DNA of 64,000 bases, taken from NCBI GenBank assembly GCA_007844125.1, contig CM017569.1:11665686-11729685 (forward strand), written 5' to 3'. Positions within the stretch are counted from its first letter, which is position 1. Each line of letters starts with the position of its first letter. A program made the position numbers and the translations under genes. Source of the stretch: Sinonovacula constricta (Eukaryota > Mollusca > Bivalvia > Cardiida > Solecurtidae). Below, piece by piece: positions 46,201 to 58,156 of the stretch. The notes under the pieces were generated by a model. It worked only from the letters and a program-made list of their open reading frames with translations, did no database searches and was not told the origin of the DNA.

Positions 46201-48721
46201 TTGCTGGTTTTCTATTTGGGATGAAAATTATCACGTGAGAAGATTTTGAGCTGACATATTTTACAAGTTTTGCCACAATCTTGTCTGACATTTTGCTCCC
46301 TTACCAGGTACTGCTAATGCCTGAAATCACTATTATAGCCAAAATTGTGTTAGAGTGACTAGAATTTTTATGAAGTTATTTTTCTAATGATCAGGTAGAA
46401 GATGCCAAGGATAGCATGTGGTTGGTGGAGGTTCTCACAGAACAAGGGGGACTACTTTCTGATACAAGCTGGCAGATAATACAAAACAAACTAGGAAAAT
46501 TTGGAGTCAGATTTGGACGCTTTGACTGTCAACAGGATCAAATGAAAAGAAGGTGAAAGACTGTTTATCCTTATGGTTAAAATTGTCTCTAAATTAAAGG
46601 CTAACTTAATTACATTGCTGAATTGATTGAATAAACTTCCAGCCTGCTTGTTATTTTTCAAAAAAATTAAATATTAGGCAAATGGGTTCAATATTTATTT
46701 ATTTCTTGACAAAACTTGGTCCAAGTCATTTTTTCAAATAATTATTAATAAACTCTAGCCTTCAGCTTAAACTCTCTGTAACACTTGCCTGTCATGTGTA
46801 GAATTTATTTTTGCATGACTTATCGTACTGGATATGGCTGTAAACATAATGCTTGGATATTTTAACACAATGCTGGGGAAATATAAATTGCCATGCATAA
46901 CTTAAAATCAAAATGCATCACAAATGCAAAGGTAACATGTTATTGTTATTAAATATTTGGAATTTAAACTGTCATGTTATATACAGATCCTATTGGTATG
47001 TATATTCACTAATCTAGCTTTAAGAACAGTTACAATAATATATGTGTTCGTGTTACAGATTCTGCTTCCGCAAGCAATGGTACCATACACAGCTTGTCTT
47101 GGCCCTGCCTGATGCTAACACCAGCAAAGCTAATGTAGCTCTTCATTCATATGACGGACCCGTCAGAGTTAATGCCCTTTTCGAATGGATCAAGGTCAAG
47201 GTAAATGCCAAGACCACCAAGATCCAGGACATTGAAACTTATAAAAGCAGCTGGGAAGGCTGCCTTTCAACCTTTAACCCAGAGGTCAATGTAGTGTTAA
47301 TATCAACTTTAAGCAGTATTCCACTTTTTCTGTCAGCTCTCAGTGTAAGATTCCCTGGAAGAGTCAAAATTGGAAACGTAGTGACAAGTGAGGAAGAAGG
47401 ACAGGCCATTGAAAAACAACTAAAAATCAACAAAACACCTGCTTATTTAGTGTTAACATGTGATAGAACATACCTTTATGGTCAAGGGCATAGTGAAAAT
47501 CTAAACTATCAAAGCATGGAATTGTTTTTGAAAATGCTATTTCCTAATGTGAATGATTTATTTATAGTTAGTATAGTGCTGACCAACATAGCATGTCTGT
47601 TTGAATTGAGCTTAGCTGGAGGGACAATAGTAAGACATATAGTTCGAACAATTCTTTGTGTATTTCAATACAACTTTGTAATTTTACTAACCTGGGTTCT
47701 GTTGTTAGGTGTCATACAAATTTCTTTGTTTGAAAAGATGTTTATGATTATGCTACGAGGACTTCAGCTTATAACGTCTACACATTGGTTTTCTTTCATT
47801 CGCGCTGACCTTTTGTACTACCAGTCCCGTATTTACATACCTTTATTCATTCTTGCACTATCTTTGTATGTTGTTTATGTTTACAAAAAGAGGTTCATGC
47901 CAGATCACATCTCTGACGAGGAATCTGACTGGTGGAATTTCTCCAGCCTCCGCACATTAGACTATGAACAGTGGTGGGAAATAACGCGTCTAAGACCATT
48001 TGACCAGATCTTCAATCCAACTATGGGTGTTCTTAGTGTAGGTGGTGAACCTTTAGATATACACAATTATACCATTTCCAAAGATTACATACAGCAACTT
48101 CCTTCCTGGGTGTACAAAGGAGATGTTTCTTTTTCTTCAAGAGATGATGACAATAAGGTTCCACAATCCCATTCTGTGACAAAATCTGTGTCAGGTGTTG
48201 ATTATTTTGAGACATCCCCAGAAGACGATACTGCAGGCATGAATCAAATGCCTAGTGATGATGTCAATGAGCTAGCTGAATCTGCTTTGGATAGTAACTA
48301 CCAATGTGAATGTGAGCAGACCTGTTTGTGCACTAATGATCAAAGAAATCCACAACCCAAACAAAATCCAACAAACCTTCATCAAGAAACCAGTCCCAGT
48401 ATCGGCCCTGATGAAGCCATACTGCAAGCTGCCAGTGAGAACATAGAACATAAGGAAGATGCTGCCAGAGGTGTCCCTGATTCCATAAAAGGCACCACCA
48501 ATGGTTGTCCACCTGGCTTCATTGAGTGTAATCAGTGCTGTATCTGTCTTGACAGTTACAAGCCGTTTGTGCTACTTAGAGGTCTGCCATGTGGTCACAC
48601 ATTTCATGATAAGTGTATCCTAACCTGGCTGCTCAGGGAGAACCATATCTGCCCAGTGTGTCGCTGGCCGGCCTTCAAACTAAAGACAGGAGCCATTCAC
48701 TGGGACACACACAGTGACTGA
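40242..48721 (+). CDS. RNF103: RNF103-type membrane RING-H2 E3 ubiquitin ligase
   Basis: An E3 ligase of the ER membrane in vertebrates (RNF103/KF-1), used in ER-associated protein turnover. Coding exons: 40242-40259, 43078-43291, 44009-44109, 46395-46552 and 47059-48721, all GT-AG with phases that join, giving 717 aa (vertebrate about 685). The tiny first exon encodes MTVWLK and completes an N-terminal hydrophobic segment (LLIYLSVLFILA). Conserved blocks follow: EAMSWFEQGQ, NFRGDLHFYEQVED, WLVEVL, FGVRFGRFDC, LSALSVRFPGRVKIG and VNDLFIVSIVLTNIACL. Further membrane segments lie near residues 332-352, 368-388 and 422-441. The C-terminal RING-H2 (about 657-698) has CCIC, LPCGHTFHDKC and CPVC with all zinc ligands. 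The long first intron holds a transposon-like element; the stop codon lies in a tandem repeat. Confidence 0.93.
40591..42134. mobile_element. Inverted-repeat element in RNF103 intron 1
   Basis: Left side 40591-40694 and right side 41946-42134 are inverted copies: both contain GGCCACAAACAAATCC-type, GGCAGTGTGGCC and TTTGACCG blocks. The right side is extended by an internal 63-bp duplication (41946 and 42010) and by three GGCCGGATTGACTAATTT units. Together they bracket 1.5 kb holding a minus-strand zinc-finger gene fragment. This looks like a DNA transposon with long repetitive TIRs. No target duplication was found, so ends are approximate. Confidence 0.6.
40966..41443 (-). pseudogene. Zinc-finger gene fragment nested in RNF103 intron 1
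   Basis: Two exon-like pieces on the strand opposite RNF103. The first (41443-41341) starts MSEACIHCLQLVVERDEA and has C-x2-C, then CDRC and WQHR, ending at a GT donor. This resembles the small PHD-like zinc knuckle found in many bivalve transposon-related proteins with FLYWCH or MULE domains (from memory). The expected last Cys after HR reads Trp (HRVWDTG), so a zinc ligand seems lost. The second (41078-40966, NGELQPDEEVLLSS..) has good splice sites, but its phase does not join the first exon directly. No transposase core was found, so this is probably a remnant carried by the flanking inverted-repeat element. Confidence 0.45.
42580..42790 (+). repeat. Dispersed repeat, copy 2 (first copy 18945-19150)
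   Basis: Shares ACCAATTATGATAATTA, GACAAATGTTGATAGAACCA and AGAGAAGTTACAA blocks with 18945-19150 in the same order. Lies in RNF103 intron 1. Confidence 0.6.
44262..44338 (+). repeat. G-rich tract in RNF103 intron 3
   Basis: Seventy-seven bases with almost no C on the transcribed-sense strand, made of GGTGG, GGGGGTGGG and GGGGGG runs, including two close copies of TGGTGGTAGGGGGTGGG. It has many G-runs of 3 or more with short loops, so it is a G-quadruplex candidate in DNA and pre-mRNA. Confidence 0.75.
44339..45600 (+). repeat. Second copies of dispersed repeats R1 and R2
   Basis: 44339-44770 aligns with 24810-25260 and 44880-45580 with 27590-27935. Between them is a degenerate local repetition of GGGAGG(A/G)TTTTTGT (45096, 45186 and related). 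In this copy R1 and R2 are adjacent, whereas at 25-28 kb they are separated by the hAT element at 26168-27093. Confidence 0.55.
45800..46130 (+). mobile_element. Degraded copy of TTAA element B
   Basis: AAATAGGAAATACATGTTACGTAATGG and the following GGACATCAACATACAG block match AGATAGGAAATGCATGTTTGTAATGG and GGACATCAATAAACAG inside 35266-35753. The edges are eroded and no TTAA pair was identified. In RNF103 intron 3. Confidence 0.5.
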
Positions 48722-49232
48722 GGCCAGAAATTATCCACAAGAACATGCAGTGACTGAGACCAGGAACCATCCACAAGAACACTCATAGTAACTGAGACCA
48801 GGAACCATCCACAAGGACACTCATAGTAACTGAGACCAGGAACCATCCACAAGGACACTTATAGGGACTTAGATCTGGAACCATCACAAAGGTCAGGTAC
48901 CATCTCCTGGGGCACTCACAATGACTGTGACCTTGAACCATCTACTGGAAGACCTTTTAGTGACTGTGATGTTGAACCATCTACTGGAGGACCTTTCAGT
49001 GACTGTGATCTTGAACCATCCTGGAAGACCTTTCAGTGACTGTGATCTTGAACCATCTACTGGAGGACCTTTCAATGACTGTGATGTTGAACCATCTACT
49101 GGATGACCTTTCAGTGACTGTGATGTTGAACCATCTACTGGAAGACCTTTCAGTGACTGTGATCTTGAACCATCTACTGGAGGACCTTTCAATGACTGTG
49201 ATGTTGAACCATCTATTGGAAGAACTTTAAGC
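48689..49232 (+). repeat. 38/39-bp tandem array starting in the last RNF103 codons
   Basis: The last coding segment with the stop (48689-48726, GGAGCCATTCACTGGGACAC..) is about 79% identical to the following units (GGAACCATCCACAAGGACAC..ACTGAGACCA). About four such 38-bp units run to 48890. After about 48910 the array continues as about eight 39-bp units with GTGACTGTGA.CTTGAACC and CATCTACTGGAGGACCTTTC, which share the GACTG..GAACCATC skeleton. It sits in the RNF103 3' UTR. Short ORFs over it are repeat products. Confidence 0.85.
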
Positions 49233-49239
49233 AACTTGC

Positions 49240-51900
49240 CTTGTGTAGAATGTGTAAAATTAACATCTATTGCAGTATTTTTTTGTGAAGAATTCTATTA
49301 TTTTTTCTTTCAGCTGGATTCTATGTCACTTCTAGTGTGTGAAAATTGGACTAAAATCAAAGTTAATGTGTTTTCCAGTTTTTAAATATAAAATATCAAG
49401 TCATACTCTGGTTTGAAAACATACATATTCATCATCTTGGTTATGTGAAATAACTACTTTATTTTTGTGTTCCAAGTTAACAATTGGCTAAATGTCTCAA
49501 ATTTGCATCAATCTATTCTATGATACACCTACATAACATCAACAATTTGACTGGATTTTATTTTTACTTTAATAATTATTACCCTTGTATCATAGCTGGC
49601 TATCTTAATATCTCCACATGTTTTATTATCTCTGTGTTATGTGCAGTAAGCACAGTGTCTTTATTCACCCCTTTGATGTATATACTTGTACTTAACAATT
49701 TGTTGATTGAGGTATGGGCCCAACTATCACTTTAAATTAGTTCTTTACTACTATTCTTACTTTCAAGGTGTGTGCTTTATGTTTAGACTTGGTGTATGTT
49801 TAGAATTTTAATGTCAACAGTTAATTGACCAGACTTTGGCAAACAGTGTAGATCTTTATCAGCCATTACTATTTGATGCATACAAAAAAAAATTCTATAA
49901 TTTGTTACCTTTTTCATAATGATGTAATCAGCAAAACATGTATGGGTTGTTATGTTTCTTGTTGGTATCAGATTTGTTAACCTTTTTAGTTAAGACAATT
50001 GAAAACCATCAAAGGTATTCACTTAAAACTTTGAATATTTGTTCACTATGAAAAGCAGAACCTATTTCTAAAGGCCAGGTAACCATGGACTTTGTTTTGG
50101 GAGAGTTATGCCCATTTTCCAAGTCAGATCTTTATTATAATGGCACTGAGAAAAGTGGAGCGTGCGGTCTAGAGACATCTCTTGTTAACAAATGTAGCTG
50201 TCCTAGGATTAAATATCATACAGGTGATGTAAGTTGTCAGTTGTTTTTATTGTCTTATGAAGTAAGACCCATTATTACTTGCTTGGATAGCAAGATAGAC
50301 TCTGTTTAAGTGTTTCAAATCTGCCACGTTTGTTAATCATGCATACTTAGCTTTTTGTACTGGCTTATAACAGCATTCAAAACTTTTGTTAAGAGACCCA
50401 GCAGAAAAAAATCAGATCAAACAGCTCCCAGTTCCTTATCTACAATATTTGTTTAGTCTGAGAAATTTGAAAATGTGAAAACGTACTATTTTACCTGCTA
50501 GTTAGTTAATAGTTAACTTTTATTGTTTTTAGGAATTTGTTACTGAGAAGAATAGAAGTTGAAATGTAAATGGAAGAATTGATGTATTTAGATATTAGAA
50601 AGAAAATTGGTTTAAATGAAGATACTTTGTTTAAATTCTTTAATATTATTTAATTTGAAGATTATGGATGTTATATTTGAACATATAATTTATGAAAAAA
50701 ACTTGAACTTGTAAAGTTATAAAGAAAAGTATATAACAAAGGGATCTTTAGAAATTTTTTTACATTTTTAGAATTTAAAATAGCTCACCTAATTAAATAG
50801 ATTATTGAAGCATGAAGGGTACTTACACATAAATCCTGAATGCTACAATTGTTTTGTTTTGTTTTTCTGAGAGTTTTTTCTTCATTGTTTTGACTATTTC
50901 AATTCATTCTGTCATTTTTTGTGTATTCTGTAGTATTTACTTACACATCAAACAACTATTTATTGTGAATACATTTTTCTTTACAAATGTAGCTGACTTA
51001 TTTCAATGTTGTTGTTTTTTCTGATATTCATTTGAATCCATGCAAAGAAAATTAAAAGTCCAGTACTATTCTGATTTAATTTTAGCCTTTATGTTCAATT
51101 CACCATCTGTGTAAAGTGAAGATAATAAACCAAAAACTGTAACTTGTTCTAATAAATCTATTCTATAACTTACAAAATGATAACAGATAAGCATACTGTA
51201 AACTGTTATAGTTTAGTAGTGTTCAGCTTACACTTTATTAAAAATAATTTTATTTCTAATATGTTGATATATTTTTGATAGGGTTATTTGTTGTTATATA
51301 CAGTTAACACATTAGTTTTACTTCTTATTGCTCCTTTTAATGCTTTTAAAAAAGTATATTAAGATGTTAAAAAAACACTAATTGAGTTAGGGGTTAATTT
51401 TTTTTCTAAATGATTCGGTAACTCATAATCGTTATAACAATTTACTATTCTATGGACTGTAAATGTTACCTTTTTTCTTTGCTATCAGTGACTAGAATTT
51501 TAAAGATTGCCAAATTTACTATTGCTTACTGGTGATGTAAATTAGATGTATATGCATACACATCCATAAAACAAGTAATGTACAGCATGTTTTCATAAAG
51601 AATATAATTTTATATAGCAGGTGAATTGAGAAAAAATATAAAAGCTGTAAGCTGGATTCGAATTTGCAATCAATACAAAGAGGAACTAGACCCCTTACCC
51701 TTTAGGCTGTGGTATTGCCTTGCTATCAAGTATTAAAACATGCCAATAGGAGGAAGTCTGTGGACTGTATCAACTATTTACTGAGTGGCTTTTCAATAAT
51801 GCCAAAGAATACTTACCTTATAATGATCTAGTAATGTAACTTGCAACTACTTCCATAAATTACAGCTAATACATTAAATCTAATACTTTAAATCGTAGCT
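49240..51900. other. RNF103 downstream region, probable 3' UTR then empty DNA
   Basis: AT-rich. Plus-strand AATAAA occurs near 51124 and 51149 and could mark the 3' end, but cannot be confirmed. No further gene recognised; the 74- to 83-codon frames have no family features. Confidence 0.35.
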
Positions 51901-51901
51901 A

Positions 51902-52086
51902 GTAATGTAACTTGCAACTACTAATGTAACTTGCAACTAGTAATGTAACTTGCTACTACTAATGTAACTTGCTACTACTAGTGTTACTTGCAACTAGTAT
52001 TGTAACTTGCTACTACTAATGTAACTTGCAACTAGTAAGGTAACTTGCTACTAGTAATGTAACTTGCTACTAGTAATGTAGCTTAG
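51902..52086 (+). repeat. 19-bp tandem repeat, ~9.7 copies
   Basis: Units of GTAATGTAACTTGC(A/T)ACTA start every 19 bp from 51902 to 52073. Variants alternate CAACTA/CTACTA and GTAATG/CTAATG. A single stray unit lies at about 51832-51850. Confidence 0.93.
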
Positions 52087-54870
52087 AGCCAATCCTGTAC
52101 CTTGCAGTACAATTAAAGTATATTATTACTTACTTTAACTGTTGTTATTGAAAGCATATGTGGCAGTTTGAAAGTTCACAACTTTGTAGCTCTCTCTGTG
52201 ATAAAAACACAATCTCATTTTTTTTTCAAAAGATATTGATATTTTTTTTTGGTCAAAAACTCACCTTTATCTGATACTAAATGAATTTATGTATACATTA
52301 TGTTTATACAAATACTTCCGTAGTATTATTAAAAATGTTATTTGTTTTGTCTGTACATTTGTTTAACTTGCCTTTTGTTTTTCAGCATCATAAGCAGAGT
52401 ATGGAATAAATCTTCTGATTTTTACACCCCGTGTTCCTAGTCATGTTTAATTACTATGCCGTTAATTTTTTGCAAGGCGAGGACCAAAATATATGTCATG
52501 GCAAAAAAGTGTTTCAGGATGAGATCAGGATGGTCCCATGTTACCACATGCTGTTTTCAGCTGTTTTAAACAACCTGACTCCAATTATAGGCTCGTTTTA
52601 GGAACTACAATGCATGAATAGATAATATTTCGTTGAGTCATACGACTATACTTTTTTAAAACGTCATTTGGTTATAAATGAAAAAGACCATATTTCTAGC
52701 AACTAACAGAACGTTAGGATGTGACAAGAAAGGTGATTTGGAAGTAGTAAAACATTTATTTTCATACGGCATTATGACCTTTTCTTGACGTGAGACTTTT
52801 TCATAGCACAAAAGCAAGACTGTGATCACTACTTGGTTTACAAGTAGTGAACATCACAGTAAGTCTACGAAAATTGTACATTTTCTGACAATATTTTACA
52901 ATGTTTAAATGCCACTTAATTTAGTTATAAAATCTTTGCTTATTGTTTTCAGGGATTAATTAAAAGGCAGCCAAATATCTTTTAGAGATGCATGTTTTTA
53001 CCACATCAACGCAAAAAGGAATATGACAAGTTAACTAGAAAATATGCTTTATTAAACTGGACTGAAGGAAATGCCTAACAAGCGTGATGTAATTACATAT
53101 AAATATTTTTAGTCTACACACAAATTTAGTGGGATGGCGGTGGCAGAACGGTTGAGGTAGTCATCGCAAATACATCCTGAATGCGCTGTTTATGCTTCAC
53201 TTAATACAAATAGCTTTCGGTGGTAAAGGCAGAATTTGGCACGTAGTGTACTTTTAGTTATTTTATTCACTTATCTCCTGATTCAGCAATCTTCTTATAA
53301 TCATTGTGGCTTAATGCTTTGGTGAAATCCTTAATGTTTCTCCAAATGTATGTCCCACGTGTACCAAAAGGGTATACATGTATATTTCCTTTTACTTGGT
53401 AAACCTGTAGCTATAGGAACGTGTTATATAAATGAGCATTATATACAGCAGTTTTGATTCTTCAGCGTTTATGTGTTTTCAGTTTTAATAAGGAATGTCA
53501 ACGGACACCAAATTTGGGATCCGGGTATAAAGCTATGTTAATGGTAATGTTGCTGTCGGCTGTGTGCGGGGTTAAACTATCGTTTTAAATTAAATCGTCA
53601 TTTCTTTAAATATTATTAAATCAACGTTTCCATAGACATATGCGTTTAATAATTTTAATAATTAATGAAATATGAACGTTTGATAATTTATAATCACAAC
53701 AAATCAAACATGATCAAAGAAAAGCATGCGTATATGCGAAGCACGTTCATTAGAAAACGATATAACTTATTTAATAAGCCGTTTGTATACTATTTAGTAA
53801 GTCATGTTGGTTTGCAACTGTTCGGTCTTCCCCTGTTAGCGTCGAGCGGTTCTTGTTCAGAAATATGATCCCGTCGACTAACTCACTTGACAGCCATTTG
53901 CGTAGTTAATACACTAGGGTTTAAACTACAGGTAACCGTATGGTAAAAGAGATGTACTCGTTGTCTAAAGATGCACTTGTCTCTGTCACTAAGCCTCACC
54001 GTTGGGAGTTCATCACACAAGTGATTATAATTATACATGTTGCTTGTCCTTTGTCATTAAGATAAAGCCGGGTAAACTATTAATGCCAGATGTACGAAAT
54101 CGTATTCTGGAACTGAAAAAAAGAAGTGAAATCTCTATACAATTAGATCTTGTTTGACAGGTTTTAAAAAAGTGATTCGTCAACTAATTGCATGCAATAA
54201 ATTTTGCACTGTGCAGTTAAATTTGTCATTTGCACGAGTCACATATACATACAACAGATATGTATTGACTTTAAACACATCTTTGTATTTTACATATGAC
54301 TGGGAAACAAAATGTTAAGAAAGGTGTCAATAACGGACCCACATTAACAGCATGCTGTTCTCCCTTTTTACCCAACTCCCATTGGTCCCAATGGGGTCAC
54401 CATGTTCTAAGTCATTTTATCTAAAAGTGGGACAGTCGAAAACAAATATCATTTCCTTCTCCTTGTTATAAATATTATAAAAAATAAGTTAGATTTCACA
54501 TTATATTATTACACATGATATGCAAAATGTAACAAGTTTACCCCTTTTGTCTTAATTATCGGTAAAGAAAAAACATACATCTATGCAACGAGCAGAATAC
54601 AATTAAAGATTGAATTGAAAATAAAATGAATAATAGTTTAATTTATAAGATAGACGTACAAACTCACGAGTTGTGGTATAATAATGAACACTTTCACAAA
54701 TGTACTGAAATCCTAATGAAAATGCACTTCATACTTTATGCCCCAGTAAGTTAGCAGCATACGTGTCCTTAATATAAAACTATGCGCATGTATAAATTTA
54801 ATTTTGATACAACGAATAACCATGCAGTAACAACAATACATATGCTTCTGTTAGTGGAAGAATAAGTTGT
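52087..54870. other. Intergenic AT-rich DNA
   Basis: No gene or repeat of clear structure. A patch at about 53132-53180 (GGCAGAACGGTTGAGGTAG) faintly resembles a tRNA box A but lacks a box B. Confidence 0.3.
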
Positions 54871-55300
54871 GCATCAGCCAGCTTGTCTTGGTCCTACCTG
54901 ACACCAACAACGTTGAAGCAGATGTACATCAACATCCATACGATGGACCGCTCTCGGTGTAAAAGTGTCAAAATTCGGAACATTGACACGCGTGAGAAGA
55001 AGGACACGCTAAACAACTGAACATTAAAAAATAACAAAAAAAAAAACTGCTTACTTATTGTTAATATGCGACAACACATACCTTTATGGACAAGGGCATA
55101 ACGATTAACTGAGCTATCAATCTCTACAACTACATCTATAAACATTGTTTTCCAGTTTGGAAGATTTATATAAAGTAAGTATGGTATTGACATCTACACT
55201 ATGTTTGTTTGAATTAAGCATACATGAAGGGGGCTTAGAAAGGCCTATATGGCAAACACTCAAGTGCATATTTATTAACAATATGGTTATTTTAATATTC
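54871..55300 (+). pseudogene. Decayed partial copy of RNF103 exon 5
   Basis: AGCTTGTCTTGGTCCTACCTGA, then GTGTCAAAATTCGGAAC, ACATACCTTTATGG.CAAGGGCATA and TGTTTGAATTAAGC align in order with RNF103 exon 5 from about 47089 to 47690. About 175 bp equivalent to 47160-47335 is missing at a clean junction. The rest has stops and small indels. One piece still reads LEDLYKVSMVLTSTLCLFEL, against VNDLFIVSIVLTNIACLFEL in the parent. Only exon 5 sequence is present, so a retrocopy and a genomic duplication cannot be told apart. It lies about 6 kb downstream on the same strand. Confidence 0.85.
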
Positions 55301-55349
55301 TTTGATCATTTCCGACAAAGGCTAAGTATTGGCGAATGTACAACTTAAT

Positions 55350-57940
55350 CCAATGCAAGAGGACCAATACACATTTATTCAGGTGCAATGGGTTCAGTAG
55401 GTCGGTCAGAAGTTATCTGACAATGAAACTGTGCCCACAAGACGTCTTTCTATCTCTTCAACCTACTAACTAACAATTGATCAAGGTGAGTAAATATGAA
55501 CAGAATGCTTTTATCACCTTGGTCAGTGATATTTTTTGCATTTCGTACTTTTAAAACTTCCCTAGCTAGCTTCCTGTATATTTAATTTATATACATGTAT
55601 GTCTTTACCAAAGGCCTACGCGATTAGTGACTTAGTAGCTTAGTCAAATCAGGAAGCACAGTTTGAACAAGTATTCCAACAAAAAAGAACGAAGCATTCG
55701 GATAGAATGCATTTAACCGAGCAATATTTTGGGAGCAGCAGACAATCTGCATTTGTGTCATTGTTGCATCTCTGTCGGCGTGCTTTGTCTCGATGTCCGA
55801 GTGGATGGGTGCGGGTTCTCATATCTTAGGTCGCTGGTTTGCACCGCCTAAATTAAGCTTTTACTGCATCTGTATTTTTTTTTTGTTTTTTGTTTTTGTT
55901 TAAAGTATTGTATGAGTTATGACTTTTTATAAGATGTGCTTTCAATTTATTTTGTTCACTTATCAGACTGCAAATTCATGAAGACAATATGCCGGTCAGA
56001 ACAAAGTGGGTCAAACTACATAACCACAGACACAAACAACGAATGTCGCATCTAGACACGAGTTTAGTTCATGCTCATGTCTTATCTGTATACTAGTAAC
56101 TGTTTCAAATGACAACGACAATTTTCTTACAATATCCATTTTCTTAAAGCAAATAATCTATAAGAACTAAGTAAAAGTTTGTTAAAAGAAAATTATCTTG
56201 AAGTAATGTCGAATATTAACATTACAGACGTCATATTTCTACTTTCTGACATATATTTCCATGTCGATTGTTAGATATTTTATCTTTTTAATGACATTTA
56301 CTTCATGTACCTAAACTATCATGTACATGTGTAGCGGAGTTCATTTTTTAGGGCTTCAGTAAGTCAGTAGTAAAAAGTGTAATGGACGGAACTTGAGGAA
56401 TGATGTGCAGTGATTGTATGTACAATAAACATCATTTGGTTTGGGAGCTGAAGTTGAACTCACTGATACAAAACATTTATAAAAGTGCTCAGAAGCGCTG
56501 TTTGAGAGGTGTTCGTTTGACCCTGAACGCGATTACAGGTGTGCAAACAATTGTCAAAATTAGTCCATAGTAAATCAATTGTACAACGCATTGGAATTTG
56601 GAAAGCATTCCAAGTCTTTAGCTCCAAAAATACCTCTTTTATCATATAGATTTCACATTGGGACAAAAGATACACCAAAGTAACTAACATTCGATAATAG
56701 AAACCATTTTGAAGATTCAATACCTTTTATACGAAATTGCTTTTTACCTCAAGATACAAATAAATGCTCATACATGATACCAGATTCGACCACAGTAAAC
56801 TGAGTTTGAAATTAACCACTACCACATACACCCACGTGTGATCTGATTCTAAAAAATCCCGAGTAAGACGATTGCTCTATGTAATGAGAGACATTAATGA
56901 ATAGTCTCCCCTGAATAAAGCCTAAATACAAGTACACGTAGGTACTTTCATTTGTTTTACTCGATTTTTATGCTTGTGCTCTTTGGAGTGTATGTTGACA
57001 TGTATGCCTTTCTTATGATACTCTGGTTAACCATCATCAATAAACATGTCTATTTTCTTTTTTACATAACATAGCTCTATAAGTATTTACATTAATTTTA
57101 AGCTTATATATATATATGCAAAAGTAAGAAATACACTGTTTGTTTTTGCAAAATCTAAAAAAAAAAAAAAAAAACAGGCGATAAAGCCCAAGAATTTCAA
57201 CTACAAGGACCTACCAACTGTTCGGAATACCTCAGATAACTAACAAGGGAGACAATTTCTACCTCATTACATAACCTGGCTCAGAGCCACATAAGGCTGT
57301 GAGACTCCGTGCTGGATACCGCCAGTATCTCGGCCTAGTAGATAACGCATACTCACTGGAACACTCGTTGTATTAGCAGTTCGCTCTCCATTTCGACCCT
57401 TTCCTCAGGTCAATGAGTGATCTTCGTACGCGGCATTGCTCATTGATAAATCTGCATTTAATGTGTATCCAATATAATGAACGTACAGTTTAAACAGATA
57501 ATAATATTAGCATTTGAAACATGTTTGGACACATTTTAAAAGGCATCAAGTATCCTTAGACATAAGTATTTGTTCTGTACATGCACTGTTTCTTCATAGG
57601 CTTAAATAACTTACCACGAGTAGTCATGCAGTGTCAATTCTGTCTGCTTTCGAAAACCAGCTTTCTTATAATTCTGAAATTCTAATTTCCTATCTTTTGT
57701 AATAAGGCAACTTGCAAAAAATGAAAATAAAATACGAAATTCAAACTCCTGGTTTGGTCTTCATTAAATCCATAATCATTGTATTGGATTGGCATACGAT
57801 ACAATGAAGTATATTGGAAGTATCAATGGGCGACATTTTGATCATTGTTTAGCATAGGTTCATGACACATTAAACCACACGATCCCCGCTGTATGTGTAT
57901 CTGAAGATTTGAAATATTGCATCACTATCGAGCCCAACGA
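55350..57940. other. Intergenic DNA with minor anonymous islands
   Basis: Nothing coding recognised. 55790-55860 (TGTCCGAGTGGATGGGTGCG) looks like the 5' half of a class II tRNA but the 3' half is not convincing. 57190-57440 is less AT-rich than its surroundings and may be an unidentified repeat. A-tract at about 57159-57175. Confidence 0.3.
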
Positions 57941-58156
57941 TCATAGTTTTTGACTTGGTCCGACATATTCGGTGAACTTTCCTGTCTCCCGACATACTTG
58001 CAGACACATTTTATTTTGGTCCACAGCAACACGCTTTCTTCTTATCACTATAGCGATGTTTTCTTTATCACGGTGAACTCTGAGATCAAGTTCAGTGAAA
58101 TAAATCTGGCCTTGGTTTAACCCCATGTAAAACGTCAATGATATGACCGAGAGCAT
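57941..58156 (-). CDS. Unrecognised 71-codon ORF with protein-like composition
   Basis: A minus-strand frame of 71 aa with balanced charged residues (TELDLRVHRDKENIAIVIRR, then KRVAVDQNKMCLQVCRETGK), unlike the Phe/Ile/Lys-rich noise of most frames here. No family is recognised, no signal peptide or TM segment is seen, and no adjoining exon was found. It may be an exon relic or chance. Confidence 0.2.
   Translation of the reverse strand: MLSVISLTFYMGLNQGQIYFTELDLRVHRDKENIAIVIRRKRVAVDQNKMCLQVCRETGKFTEYVGPSQKL

Noticed and set aside
48893..49234. 113-codon minus-strand ORF and matching plus-strand ORFs
   Set aside because: Products of the 39-bp array (13-aa period), not conserved coding sequence.
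55790..55862. tRNA-Ser/Leu-like sequence
   Set aside because: The 5' half resembles a class II tRNA, but the T-arm and acceptor pairing could not be drawn convincingly.
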